From: Phycisphaerae bacterium
Lineage (GTDB): Bacteria; Planctomycetota; Phycisphaerae; UBA1845
Assembly (NCBI GenBank): GCA_029260235.1
Contig: JAJDDP010000204.1
Span: 1 to 60,061, forward strand
Length of the DNA stretch: 60,061 nt
Direction: 5' to 3'
Shown one piece after another: positions 43,300-51,285 of this stretch. Position 1 is the first letter of the stretch. The number at the start of each line of letters is the position of its first letter. A model generated the notes under the pieces. The model saw only the letters and a list, made by a program, of their open reading frames with translations. It did not search any database and was not told where the DNA came from. The position numbers and the translations under genes are program-made.

Positions 43300-43914
43300 A
43301 TGGAAGGCCTCCGCCAACCAAAACTATCTCGACTCGAAGCAGGCGCAGTAGCTGCTCTGGGCTTTGTGATCCTGGCTCCACTGCTGTGGATCCTATTCTC
43401 CGCCGTTATTTTCTTTGGCGTCAGTGGTTCGGAACACTTTAGGACGGGATTCGCCGTCACTGGAGCACTTGCAGCCATTTCAGCCTGCCTGCTCACCCGA
43501 TTGATCTACGCTCGGCTTAGATGGCATAAACTCGCTAATGACAGGTCGAGCTACCAGCTCCTCACAGGAGGGGACCGGGCCTTAGCCATTGCGAAGTTCG
43601 CGATCTTGTGGTTCGTCTTATGCATGCTAACCACGGCTGGAATTCGGCTGCTTGGGTTGCCTGTTTCTTCCACCCTCGGGCAGATAGGCACCAGACTTCT
43701 ACCGCCGCTGCTTAGTGCAGCCAACGCCTTTCTGTTTCTGAAGGGTCAGATACGCATACGGATCGCGGCCGAGCAGGCACAACAAGTTGCAGCCGCCTTA
43801 CGTTGTCCGTGCGGATACAATCTCACCGGCAACACAAGCGGCGTCTGCCCTGAGTGCGGGCGGGCAATACGGCTCAAGGCGGGCGGTAACACACATGAAT
43901 GTACAGCTCAATGA
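43300..43914 (+). CDS. membrane protein with C-terminal zinc ribbon (first of three)
   Basis: This 204-residue protein, counted from ATG 43300 (AGGAAG ten bases before), has three or four hydrophobic segments: VAALGFVILAPLLWILFSAVIF, FAVTGALAAISACLLTRLI and others. It ends in a cytoplasmic zinc ribbon CPCGYNLTGNTSGVCPECGR. Start choice is uncertain; ATG 43243 and 43279 lie in frame upstream. No enzymatic motif is seen. Its last 20 bases overlap the next gene, which carries a related ribbon at the opposite end. Confidence 0.75.
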   Translation: MEGLRQPKLSRLEAGAVAALGFVILAPLLWILFSAVIFFGVSGSEHFRTGFAVTGALAAISACLLTRLIYARLRWHKLANDRSSYQLLTGGDRALAIAKFAILWFVLCMLTTAGIRLLGLPVSSTLGQIGTRLLPPLLSAANAFLFLKGQIRIRIAAEQAQQVAAALRCPCGYNLTGNTSGVCPECGRAIRLKAGGNTHECTAQ

Positions 43915-44623
43915 AAACACGACCTGCCTAGGCTGTGGCTACCGGCTCGTCAACTTGCCAGAACGAACTTGCCCCGAATGTGGCCGTTCGTTTGACCCCA
44001 GTGACCCAACAACATTCCGCAGCAGTTCATCCCCGATCGGATGGAGAAGATGGGCCAATCCGCCTTCACGGACAGAGTGCTTAATCCTTGTCGGGCTTTC
44101 TAGCTATGGCATCATCGGTGCTAGTGGCCCTGCTCAATGGGAGGCGGCTGGTATCTGCATGGTCGGTTTGATCGGCGTCCCGCTGTGGCTCGGCTTGGTG
44201 TGTATGTCCTTTGTAAGGCTCGCCGCTTGCTGTAGTGCTGAGGCGCGGGCTCGGCCTGAGTATCAAAGGTACGGGTCCGGGCGGCGATGGATCGTCGTGT
44301 TTTCATGCGTCCTCCTACTATCATCCACGTTCTTGCATCCGTGGCCCATGATGCTCCGGTTTCGCCTGAGCCAGGGGGAATTCGATACCGCGTTGCAAGA
44401 TTACCAGACAGGGAAGTTCTCGGGAAGCCGAAGGGTTGGTCTGTACTACGTATGGCGAGTTCACGAGCTTACCTACTTGAATGGTAGGCCACCATCGATT
44501 GGGTTTGTAACGGGATCGAGCTTCGCTGACCCCGTTGGGTTTGCATACGACCCGCTGCCGCACCACCCACTGGGCTACAATGCCCGCAGGGTAGCACCGT
44601 CGTGGTATTCGTATGAGGATTAG
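43895..44623 (+). CDS. membrane protein with N-terminal zinc ribbon (second of three)
   Basis: The 242-residue protein opens with NENTTCLGCGYRLVNLPERT, followed by CPECGRSFDP, a zinc ribbon in the first ~45 residues. A polar linker and two to three hydrophobic segments follow (ILVGLSSYGIIGA, AGICMVGLIGVPLWLGLVCM, WIVVFSCVLLLSSTFL). The C-terminal ~90 residues face out and have no known motif (FDTALQDYQTGKFSGSRRVG). It starts inside the end of the previous gene. The function is unknown; membrane-bound zinc ribbons of this sort are common in planctomycetes. Confidence 0.75.
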   Translation: MNVQLNENTTCLGCGYRLVNLPERTCPECGRSFDPSDPTTFRSSSSPIGWRRWANPPSRTECLILVGLSSYGIIGASGPAQWEAAGICMVGLIGVPLWLGLVCMSFVRLAACCSAEARARPEYQRYGSGRRWIVVFSCVLLLSSTFLHPWPMMLRFRLSQGEFDTALQDYQTGKFSGSRRVGLYYVWRVHELTYLNGRPPSIGFVTGSSFADPVGFAYDPLPHHPLGYNARRVAPSWYSYED

Positions 44624-44658
44624 CTGGACCTGCGGGGCGGTATTCGGATATCATTCGG

Positions 44659-45237
44659 ATGGAGATGAAGCAACGGCCCTGGATATTCAAGCCTTCAGTC
44701 CTTCTCGCTATTGTGGGCGGGCTAACTGCATACAGCTTTCTCGCTGAACTGCTCGATTTTCATTTGATCGGCATCAGGCTCCCCGGTGCCAGCGCGCTGA
44801 ACCACCGACTACGGGAATGTATGATCCTCTGGTTGGTAGTGTGCTCCGTGGTTGGGTGGACGCTCTACATCTTCAATCGCCGCCCTGCACGAGAGTCGAA
44901 GGCATGGCCCCTTGTTGTCATTCCGCTTGTGGCAGCATTTTGGCTGGTTGCGTCAGACGGGTTCGATGTATACCGAGACTACACGGAGCGATCAGCCCAG
45001 TCGCACCCGTCCACATCTTTCTGGATTGACGTTGGGATACCTATTGCCGGCGCTGCCTTACCGCTGGGTCTCTGGGCGGTGATTGCGGGTCTGCTCGCCA
45101 TGCAAGCGAACTCGTGGCGACTGCCAATCACGCCTGGAAGATGCCCGACGTGCGACTACGATCTGACTGGCAATCAGTCCGGAGTGTGCCCGGAATGCGG
45201 ATCGAGAGCCATGCTGGATCCAGACAATTCTGGCTAA
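44659..45237 (+). CDS. membrane protein with C-terminal zinc ribbon (third of three)
   Basis: This 192-residue protein has four hydrophobic segments (LLAIVGGLTAYSFLAELL, MILWLVVCSVVGWTLYIF, PLVVIPLVAAFWLVA, IAGAALPLGLWAVIAGLLA). A C-terminal ribbon CPTCDYDLTGNQSGVCPECG is nearly the same as that of the gene at 43300. The rest differs, so the ribbon is the conserved part. It is 35 bases after the second gene of the set and probably cotranscribed. No function can be given. Confidence 0.78.
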   Translation: MEMKQRPWIFKPSVLLAIVGGLTAYSFLAELLDFHLIGIRLPGASALNHRLRECMILWLVVCSVVGWTLYIFNRRPARESKAWPLVVIPLVAAFWLVASDGFDVYRDYTERSAQSHPSTSFWIDVGIPIAGAALPLGLWAVIAGLLAMQANSWRLPITPGRCPTCDYDLTGNQSGVCPECGSRAMLDPDNSG

Positions 45238-45387
45238 CAACTCAAGCGGCGATTTGTCTGAACGCCAAGGCTCTGGGATATTCCAGACACGAATGCTCGC
45301 AATATAGCTTCTGGGCATGCCGCGAGAGGACTCCGTCGGGGGTTGGCAATCGATGCTGCCCAGTAAGACCCGGCTTTCGCCCCGAGC

Positions 45388-46299
45388 ATGAGTGGCTCCG
45401 ATTGCCAAGAACACTGCCGACTAGATAATGATAGCGTGGCCAAGCACAGATTAGGCAGAGCACCGATCTTCCATCTCTGGATGCTGCTGGTTTTGGTGGC
45501 AGGATCCTCGGTTGGTTGCACGCCGCCACAAACGACCCACCTTCGCGTGATGACCCTCAACGTAGCCCATGGCCGCAAAGATGGTGCCAACCAGCTCCTG
45601 CAGCATTCACGCTCGATTCGGGCCAACCTCGACGAGGTCGCTTTACTGCTGCGACGCGAACAGCCCGACATCGTTGCGCTGCAAGAGATCGATGGGCCGT
45701 CGTTTTGGAGCGGACGGTTTGACCATGTCGAACTTCTATCTACCGAGGGTCGCTTGCCGCATTCGTTCCGCGGCGAGCACCTGTCAGGCCCGCAGCTATC
45801 CTACGGCACAGCCCTGCTCTCACGGTTGAAGCTGGGCGATCCACTTTCGCACAAGTTCGAGCCATCACTGCCCACACCGCGCAAGGGCTTTGTAGTCGCG
45901 AGCATCCAGCTACCGGGGCTTGGACAACCAATCGATATAGTATCGGTGCACCTTGATTTCTCACGGGCTTCGATTCGTGGCAAACAAATCCGCGAACTGA
46001 TCGCCGTGCTAACTGATCGCCAACGAGATCACCCTCGGCCCCTCATCATCATGGGCGATTTCAACTGCGGGTGGGACAGCCCCGAGCAAACGCTGCACCT
46101 GCTGGTCGAGGAACTTGAGCTAGAGACCTTCCGACCCAAAGCCGGCAACCTAGCCACCTTCAACTCGTCCGGCAGACGGCTCGATTGGATCTTCGTGTCA
46201 CCAAGGCTTGAGATCGAGCGCTATCGCGTCCTGCCCGACGTCGTCGCTGATCATCTCGCCGTTGTCGCAGAGATCACACTCCCCAACGACATTCCGTGA
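45388..46299 (+). CDS. endonuclease/exonuclease/phosphatase-family lipoprotein
   Basis: This 303-residue protein has an N-terminal hydrophobic stretch and lipobox VAGSSVGC (about residue 44), so it is probably exported and anchored. The EEP fold is complete: MTLNVAHGR, ALQEIDG (metal-binding Glu), IDIVSVHLDF, IIMGDFNCGW (Asp and Asn), LDWIFVS and DHLAVVAEI (catalytic Asp-His). Such proteins cleave phosphodiesters in nucleic acids, lipids or other compounds; being exported it could scavenge phosphate or extracellular nucleic acid. The first ~16 residues may not be translated: GTG 45436 is an alternative, and neither start has a good ribosome site. Confidence 0.85.
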   Translation: MSGSDCQEHCRLDNDSVAKHRLGRAPIFHLWMLLVLVAGSSVGCTPPQTTHLRVMTLNVAHGRKDGANQLLQHSRSIRANLDEVALLLRREQPDIVALQEIDGPSFWSGRFDHVELLSTEGRLPHSFRGEHLSGPQLSYGTALLSRLKLGDPLSHKFEPSLPTPRKGFVVASIQLPGLGQPIDIVSVHLDFSRASIRGKQIRELIAVLTDRQRDHPRPLIIMGDFNCGWDSPEQTLHLLVEELELETFRPKAGNLATFNSSGRRLDWIFVSPRLEIERYRVLPDVVADHLAVVAEITLPNDIP

Positions 46300-46362
46300 G
46301 AATCAACCAAGGGTCTCTTGCAGCGCTCCGACTCCTCAGGTGGTGCAGGATTCCTCGCCGCT

Positions 46363-46797
46363 CTATTCGAAGTGCGCTGTCGCGTCGTAGTTCGAGGGGC
46401 ACCCGAACACGTTTTGATAGATCTGGTTGACCACCCCGGCGACCTCGCACAGGTCGTCTACGGGTGCTTCAAGCGTTGCTGCCCGCTTTGGCTTTAGGTA
46501 TGCCAGCGTCCAATGATGAGGAATCTCAATCCCGCTTCTGGCGAATTGCCGGCTCGGATCATCGTCGTACGGGTACGAAAAGTTCAATTCAAATTTACGC
46601 CCGGACAATGCGACCTGAATCCAATCTTTTGAACTCGGCGTGTCAAAATTCACCCACATCCACCGACCGCTCTGAACCAACTTCTGCAGCATCGCGATGT
46701 AGAGGTCTGCAGGAGTCGGATGATCCACCGACCCGCTGCAAAAACGCCTCCGCGGAAAGAGAAGCCTGTAAACGCGATTCGCGAGGGACCAGAACAT
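46363..46797 (-). CDS. hypothetical protein
   Basis: This 144-residue soluble protein has an aromatic beta-strand pattern (GRWMWVNFDTPSSKDWIQVAL, RKFELNFSYPYDDDPS). It ends in PVDDLCEVAGVVNQIYQNVFG. The VQVA-like strand and the late helix faintly resemble TY-Chap-type proteins, but this is weak. The N-terminal ~20 residues are basic and may not be part of the product. Base use does not differ visibly from its neighbours. Single gene on the minus strand. Confidence 0.6.
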   Translation of the reverse strand: MFWSLANRVYRLLFPRRRFCSGSVDHPTPADLYIAMLQKLVQSGRWMWVNFDTPSSKDWIQVALSGRKFELNFSYPYDDDPSRQFARSGIEIPHHWTLAYLKPKRAATLEAPVDDLCEVAGVVNQIYQNVFGCPSNYDATAHFE

Positions 46798-46944
46798 CTC
46801 GTGTCGCCAATCTCCTAATCAAGGCTACCCACTTGCCGCCACTACAGTAGTAGTTCTACCTGAATCTGGTCGAGCCATGTGGGGTGATTGGACTGATTGC
46901 CATGCAAGAGGCAACCTGTGATCCCTGTGACTCGAAGTTGTTCA

Positions 46945-47376
46945 CTAAGATTGCGGAGAGCTGGCCGACGCCTTCTCCCACAGTGCATCCGGCATGACGA
47001 TGGGTTTTCCGTCCTTGCCTACGCAGGCTAGGGTGGTGGCTGCTTCGCAGCAGACCGCTTCGTTGCATACAATTTCGTAGGTGTGATCCACCCTGGTGCG
47101 GGTGATGCGGTTCACCTTGGTCTTGACCGTTACCAGATCATCGTAGTGGATGGGTACTCTGTAGGTACATGAGCACTTGTACACCACAAAGAAGACGCCA
47201 TGCAGTTCGAGGTCGCGATAGCGGACGCCGTTTTCTCTGAGCAGATGGGTGCGGGCTTCTTCAAAATACTCCCAGTACTTGGCGTGGTGCAAGAGGCCCA
47301 TTGCATCGCACTCGGCATAGCGGACGCGAATTTGCCATTCATGCACAGCGTTCAAGTCGTCTGTTTGCCCGCCCAT
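46945..47376 (-). CDS. acyl-CoA thioesterase, YbgC/4HBT hotdog family
   Basis: This 143-residue hotdog-fold protein has EWQIRVRYAECDAMGLLHHA, followed by KYWEYFEEARTHLL. The catalytic Asp is retained in the AECDAMG loop, which replaces the common EDTDAGG. The remainder, including VPIHYDDLVTVKTKV and RVDHTYEIV, fits the family. It probably hydrolyses short-chain or aromatic acyl-CoA thioesters. ATG 47376 follows GGAG by about seven bases. The upstream M28 peptidase stops 12 bases before, so both are one transcription unit. Confidence 0.9.
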   Translation of the reverse strand: MGGQTDDLNAVHEWQIRVRYAECDAMGLLHHAKYWEYFEEARTHLLRENGVRYRDLELHGVFFVVYKCSCTYRVPIHYDDLVTVKTKVNRITRTRVDHTYEIVCNEAVCCEAATTLACVGKDGKPIVMPDALWEKASASSPQS

Positions 47377-47388
47377 CCAGAATCTCCG

Positions 47389-49281
47389 CTATCCTGCAGC
47401 TAGCTTGACCGAGAAGGAGGTTTGCTCGCCGTCGCGGTCCACGGTGATCTCGATCACGTCGCCAGCCTTCTTGCCTTCAACCGTTTGCATGTAGTCTCCG
47501 AAACTCGCCACCTCTTGCCCCTCCACCCTGATGATGCGATCCCCCGTCTTGATGCCCGCCGATTCAGCCGGACCGTTCGGTACGGTTTTTCCGATCAATA
47601 CACCAGGCCTGTCGCTTGCGTCGTCAAAATCGGGCCAGATTCCGATGACCACCCGGGGTTGCCTCATCTCACTCAGGTCGGCGAAACCCTCCACATGGGC
47701 GTAGGTCGGCTTATCCTGGCTGTCCACCAGATGGCAGGTCAGATCATACACCAGATGAGTGATCTTAGCCGCGGCTGCTTCATTTAGCTTGGCGGTGTCA
47801 TCGGTGGGGCGATGGTAGTCCTTGTGCATTCCGCTGAAGAAGTGAAGTGAGGGGATCTTGCGGTTATAGAAAGAGGCGTCGTCGCTTCGACCTGAGCCAG
47901 CCTCAACGGCGCTGATGCGCAGTCCGGAGCGTTGGCTACAATCAGCCAGCAGTTCCTCAAACTCGACGGCTGTTCCCGAGCCATAGACTGATATCGCTGC
48001 CTCGTCGCCCTCTTTCAAGCGGCCTATCATATCCATGTTGACCATGCCTACGATGTTGTCGATCAGAACGGTCGGATTTGCGGCAAAATGCTCGCTGCCC
48101 AGGAGGCCTGACTCCTCACCGGTAAACGCAATCAACAAGACGCTGCGATTCAGTCCCGGGGTGAGCGCCAGGGCTTTGCCGATTTCGATCAGCCCAGCTA
48201 TTCCCGAGGCATTGTCGTCAGCCCCGTTGTGAATCTGCTTCTCCTTGCTGCTTGATCTAAAGAATCCCCTCGATTGGCCCTGCTTGCCCAAGTGGTCATA
48301 GTGTGCACCGACAACGATGTATTGCTCTGCGGCTGGCCCTGTTCCGCGGATCAGGCCGACCACGTTGCGAGATACTGCCTTGTTGGATTTGATGCCCGCC
48401 TTGCCTTTGACGCTGATTCCCGAAAGGAGCGAGGAGCAGTGGGTTACTTCCTTGGCATCCAACTTGGCCTGCAACACATCCAACGAATCGTGCCCCGAAG
48501 CTGCCAGTAGTTGATCAGCCACTTCTCGCAGCACATGAAATGCGGGAAGCCCGTGATCTGATCGGCCCCTGCCAAAGAAAGGCATCAATCGATCCGTGCC
48601 GCCGTTCTGGTTGACGATCAAGACGCCAGCTGCCCCATGGTTCTTGGCTTCGGTGATCTTGTTCTTGAAGGTAGCTAGGCTGGAGTACTCGTCATCCACA
48701 TTGAAGGCGGGCGGCTCGCGGCGGAACATCAGCACGACCTTGCCCTCGACGTCGATGTCTTGGTAGTCGTCATAACCCTGCTCCGGCTTCGCCAGCCCAT
48801 AGCCGACAAAGGCCAATTCGCCGTAGAATTTTGCACCCGTTGAGAACGGGAAGGGCGAGAAATCCTCACCCTTCTTCAAGCCGGTAACCTCCGAGCCGGT
48901 GAAGGTCAGTTGGGCATCGTCTGTGACGGTCGAGCCTAAGAAAATAGATAGCTCTTGGAAGTAGGTCCCGTTCTCTCCGCCCGGCAAGATTCCGGCGGCG
49001 GCGAATTGATCAGCGATGTACGTCCCAGCCCGCTCGATTCCGGGCGAACCAATGCCCCGGCCGCCGATTTCGTCACTGGCTAGGTAATAGACGTGGGAGA
49101 GAAAGACCTCCGCCGAAAAGTAAGGCACAAAGGTGCGACCTGCGGCCTTGGCCTCGGCGCGATTTGTGCCGATTTTTTCCTTCGCCCTGGCGATGGTGAA
49201 CGAGTGCGACCCAACCAGGCAGGCCAGCAGCACTGATGACATACGAAGCCTGGACCGACTCAACGAAATACAATGCTGCAT
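47389..49281 (-). CDS. exported M28-family zinc aminopeptidase with PA and PDZ domains
   Basis: The 630-residue product from ATG 49281 (GGAG eight bases upstream) has a signal peptide (RLRMSSVLLACLVGSHSFTIARA). A PA-domain insert follows, then the M28 peptidase core. The zinc ligands and catalytic Glu are visible in VVGAHYDHLG, GADDNASGIAGL, AFTGEESGLLGSEHF, MVNMDMIGR and FFSGMHKDYHRPTDD. The last ~90 residues are a PDZ domain (PNGPAESAGIKTGDRIIRVEG). It removes N-terminal residues from peptides in the periplasm. The open frame continues 223 codons further upstream, but that part is antisense to the acyl-CoA ligase and is rejected. It is divergent from that ligase. Confidence 0.93.
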   Translation of the reverse strand: MQHCISLSRSRLRMSSVLLACLVGSHSFTIARAKEKIGTNRAEAKAAGRTFVPYFSAEVFLSHVYYLASDEIGGRGIGSPGIERAGTYIADQFAAAGILPGGENGTYFQELSIFLGSTVTDDAQLTFTGSEVTGLKKGEDFSPFPFSTGAKFYGELAFVGYGLAKPEQGYDDYQDIDVEGKVVLMFRREPPAFNVDDEYSSLATFKNKITEAKNHGAAGVLIVNQNGGTDRLMPFFGRGRSDHGLPAFHVLREVADQLLAASGHDSLDVLQAKLDAKEVTHCSSLLSGISVKGKAGIKSNKAVSRNVVGLIRGTGPAAEQYIVVGAHYDHLGKQGQSRGFFRSSSKEKQIHNGADDNASGIAGLIEIGKALALTPGLNRSVLLIAFTGEESGLLGSEHFAANPTVLIDNIVGMVNMDMIGRLKEGDEAAISVYGSGTAVEFEELLADCSQRSGLRISAVEAGSGRSDDASFYNRKIPSLHFFSGMHKDYHRPTDDTAKLNEAAAAKITHLVYDLTCHLVDSQDKPTYAHVEGFADLSEMRQPRVVIGIWPDFDDASDRPGVLIGKTVPNGPAESAGIKTGDRIIRVEGQEVASFGDYMQTVEGKKAGDVIEITVDRDGEQTSFSVKLAAG

Positions 49282-49468
49282 ATTTGATACTCCCTTTGAA
49301 GATGGGACGGGGCAGTCGATTGGCCCAGGGACCATCATAGGGTCTGACTTTTTCGGCTGCAAAGGCCCCTCCAGGACTCTGACACTTTTGGACAATCCTT
49401 GGACACCAGCCTGCCGGCGACCTATTCTGCGGTATCGATTTCTTGGCCTGCTTGGAGGATCTTGGTCA

Positions 49469-50947
49469 ATGCTGGTAGACGCGCTGCTCGAGACGACCGC
49501 CAAACTCGGCCCGAAAGAGGCGGTGGCCGACCAAACTCTGCAGCTGTCTTTCAAACGGCTGACCGCGATGGCAGCCGCTTTTCGGCGGATCATCCTCGAT
49601 GCCGACCCAGGTGAAAAAATGGGCATCATGCTGCCTTCCTCCGCCGTATTCCCAGCCGTACTTTTTGGCTCTCTTTGGGCGAACAAGACAGCCCTTCCTT
49701 TGAACTTCTTGCTCTCCGCCGACGAACTGAAGCACATAGTCGACGATGCGGGCCTAACCACCGTACTGTCGGTCCGCCACTTCGAAAAGCTGCTGGCTGA
49801 GCTACCTGTTCGAGCGATATTTCTGGAAGACTTGCCCTTGAAGCGGAAGACGCTGGCTGCCTCGATCCTGCCCAAGCCATCCAGTCCCAAAGTGTCACCT
49901 TCAGACACTGCCGTATTGCTGTACACCTCGGGCACTTCCGCCAAGCCCAAGGGCGTAGAGCTGAGCTATCAAAACCTCTACAGCAATTGCAGGGGCTGCA
50001 TCGAGGCTGCCCGCATGGACCCAGCCCACACGTTCTTGAACATCCTGCCGCCCTTCCACGTGTTTGGTCTTACCGGAAACGTGCTCATCCCTGCGGTATT
50101 GGGGGCAGGGGTTTATGCCATTCCCCGGTTTCAACCAGCTGCTGCAATCAAAGCGATCCAAGATCGGCGGCTTTCGATCATGTTGGCTATTCCCAGCATG
50201 TATGCAGCCATACTGCGCAATAAGTCTGCCCCAAAGGACGCCCTCTCTTCGGTCTACTTAGCCCTTAGCGGTGGAGAACCGTTGCCCGAGGCTGTGGCAG
50301 CCGGGTTTGAGCAACGCTTCGGGGTCAAGCTGCACCAAGGGTACGGGCTGACCGAAACATCTCCGGTGATTTCGGTCTGTGCTCCCAACTCACACCGAGA
50401 CAGATCGGTGGGGCGATTGATTCCCGGCGTTGGCTGCAAGATTGTCGATGAAGATGGGGCTTGCCTCCCAGCCAACACCGACGGCGAGGTCATAGTTCAA
50501 GGTCCATGCGTCATGAAGGGCTATTATCGAAAGCCGGAGGAGACCGCAGCGGTCTTAGACGCCGACGGCTGGTTCCGCACCGGAGACCTTGGCCAACTCG
50601 ATGACGATGGGTTCCTATTCATCACCGGGCGGAAGAAAGAGATGCTGATCGTCGGGGGCGAGAATGTCGCCCCGGCTGAGATTGAAAGCATACTTGTCGA
50701 ACACCCAGCCGTCAGTGAAGCAGCCGTGATAGGCAGGCCCGATACTAGTCGAGGCGAAGTGCCGATCGCGTTTGTGGTACTCACCGATGAAACCGAGGCC
50801 AAAAAAGTGAACGAGCAGGATCTCCGCAACTTTGCCCGCCAACACCTAGCCGGCTACAAAGTCCCTAAGCGAGTTCACATCGCCGAAGATCTCCCCCGCG
50901 GCCCTACGGGCAAAATACTGAAACGCAAGCTGGCAGAACCAGATTGA
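49469..50947 (+). CDS. AMP-dependent acyl-CoA synthetase (long-chain fatty acid-CoA ligase type)
   Basis: This 492-residue ANL-superfamily enzyme adenylates a carboxylic acid and transfers it to CoA. The motifs are in order: VLLYTSGTSAKPKGVELSYQNL (P-loop), LNILPPFHVFGL, GYGLTETSPVISV, GWFRTGDLGQLDDDGFLFI, TGRKKEMLIVGGENVAPAEIE, and the catalytic lysine in GPTGKILKRKL. Its ~490 residues are at the short end for acyl-CoA ligases. ATG 49469 follows GGAGG by ten bases. An upstream frame (from 49133) overlaps the divergent M28 gene and is not supported. Fatty-acid chain length is not readable. Confidence 0.93.
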   Translation: MLVDALLETTAKLGPKEAVADQTLQLSFKRLTAMAAAFRRIILDADPGEKMGIMLPSSAVFPAVLFGSLWANKTALPLNFLLSADELKHIVDDAGLTTVLSVRHFEKLLAELPVRAIFLEDLPLKRKTLAASILPKPSSPKVSPSDTAVLLYTSGTSAKPKGVELSYQNLYSNCRGCIEAARMDPAHTFLNILPPFHVFGLTGNVLIPAVLGAGVYAIPRFQPAAAIKAIQDRRLSIMLAIPSMYAAILRNKSAPKDALSSVYLALSGGEPLPEAVAAGFEQRFGVKLHQGYGLTETSPVISVCAPNSHRDRSVGRLIPGVGCKIVDEDGACLPANTDGEVIVQGPCVMKGYYRKPEETAAVLDADGWFRTGDLGQLDDDGFLFITGRKKEMLIVGGENVAPAEIESILVEHPAVSEAAVIGRPDTSRGEVPIAFVVLTDETEAKKVNEQDLRNFARQHLAGYKVPKRVHIAEDLPRGPTGKILKRKLAEPD

Positions 50948-51285
50948 CCTTGAAGCGCCCCTTGAACTCCCACAACCAAAAACTTGAACCACGAAGGCAC
51001 TGAGAAAAGAAGTTCATGAAATCCGGCACCAGAAGCACGCTGAACCACGTGGCCTGGATCACGGGGTCCTGATTATTGTTGCCCGGGGTTCTTGGGGCAT
51101 CGGCGGATCGAAACTCCGCTGAAGGGCAAAATATCCCAATCAACTGCTCTGCGGTTTCCCTGGTGGCGTTTATTCTTTTCTGCGAGCCGCTTAGAATGTT
51201 GCCCGTGGGCCGATGACGTTGCGTGCGTCGATGAGTGCTGTTTCTTAAGGCTGTTGCCAAGATCTTTTCTAAGCGGGAGAACCTC
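50948..51285. other. intergenic region before the prolyl oligopeptidase gene
   Basis: No frame of coding character is seen in these 338 bases. The stretch near 50988 (GAACCACGAAGGCACTGAG) resembles short interspersed motifs common between genes in some bacteria. Sequence up to 51285 carries the ribosome site GGGAGA for the peptidase start at 51286. Confidence 0.5.

Noticed and set aside
49133..49468. N-terminal extension of the acyl-CoA ligase frame
   Set aside because: It overlaps the divergent M28 gene's start; GGAGG and family length support ATG 49469.
49282..49950. N-terminal 223-codon extension of the M28 peptidase frame
   Set aside because: It is antisense to the acyl-CoA ligase; the signal peptide and ribosome site place the start at 49281.
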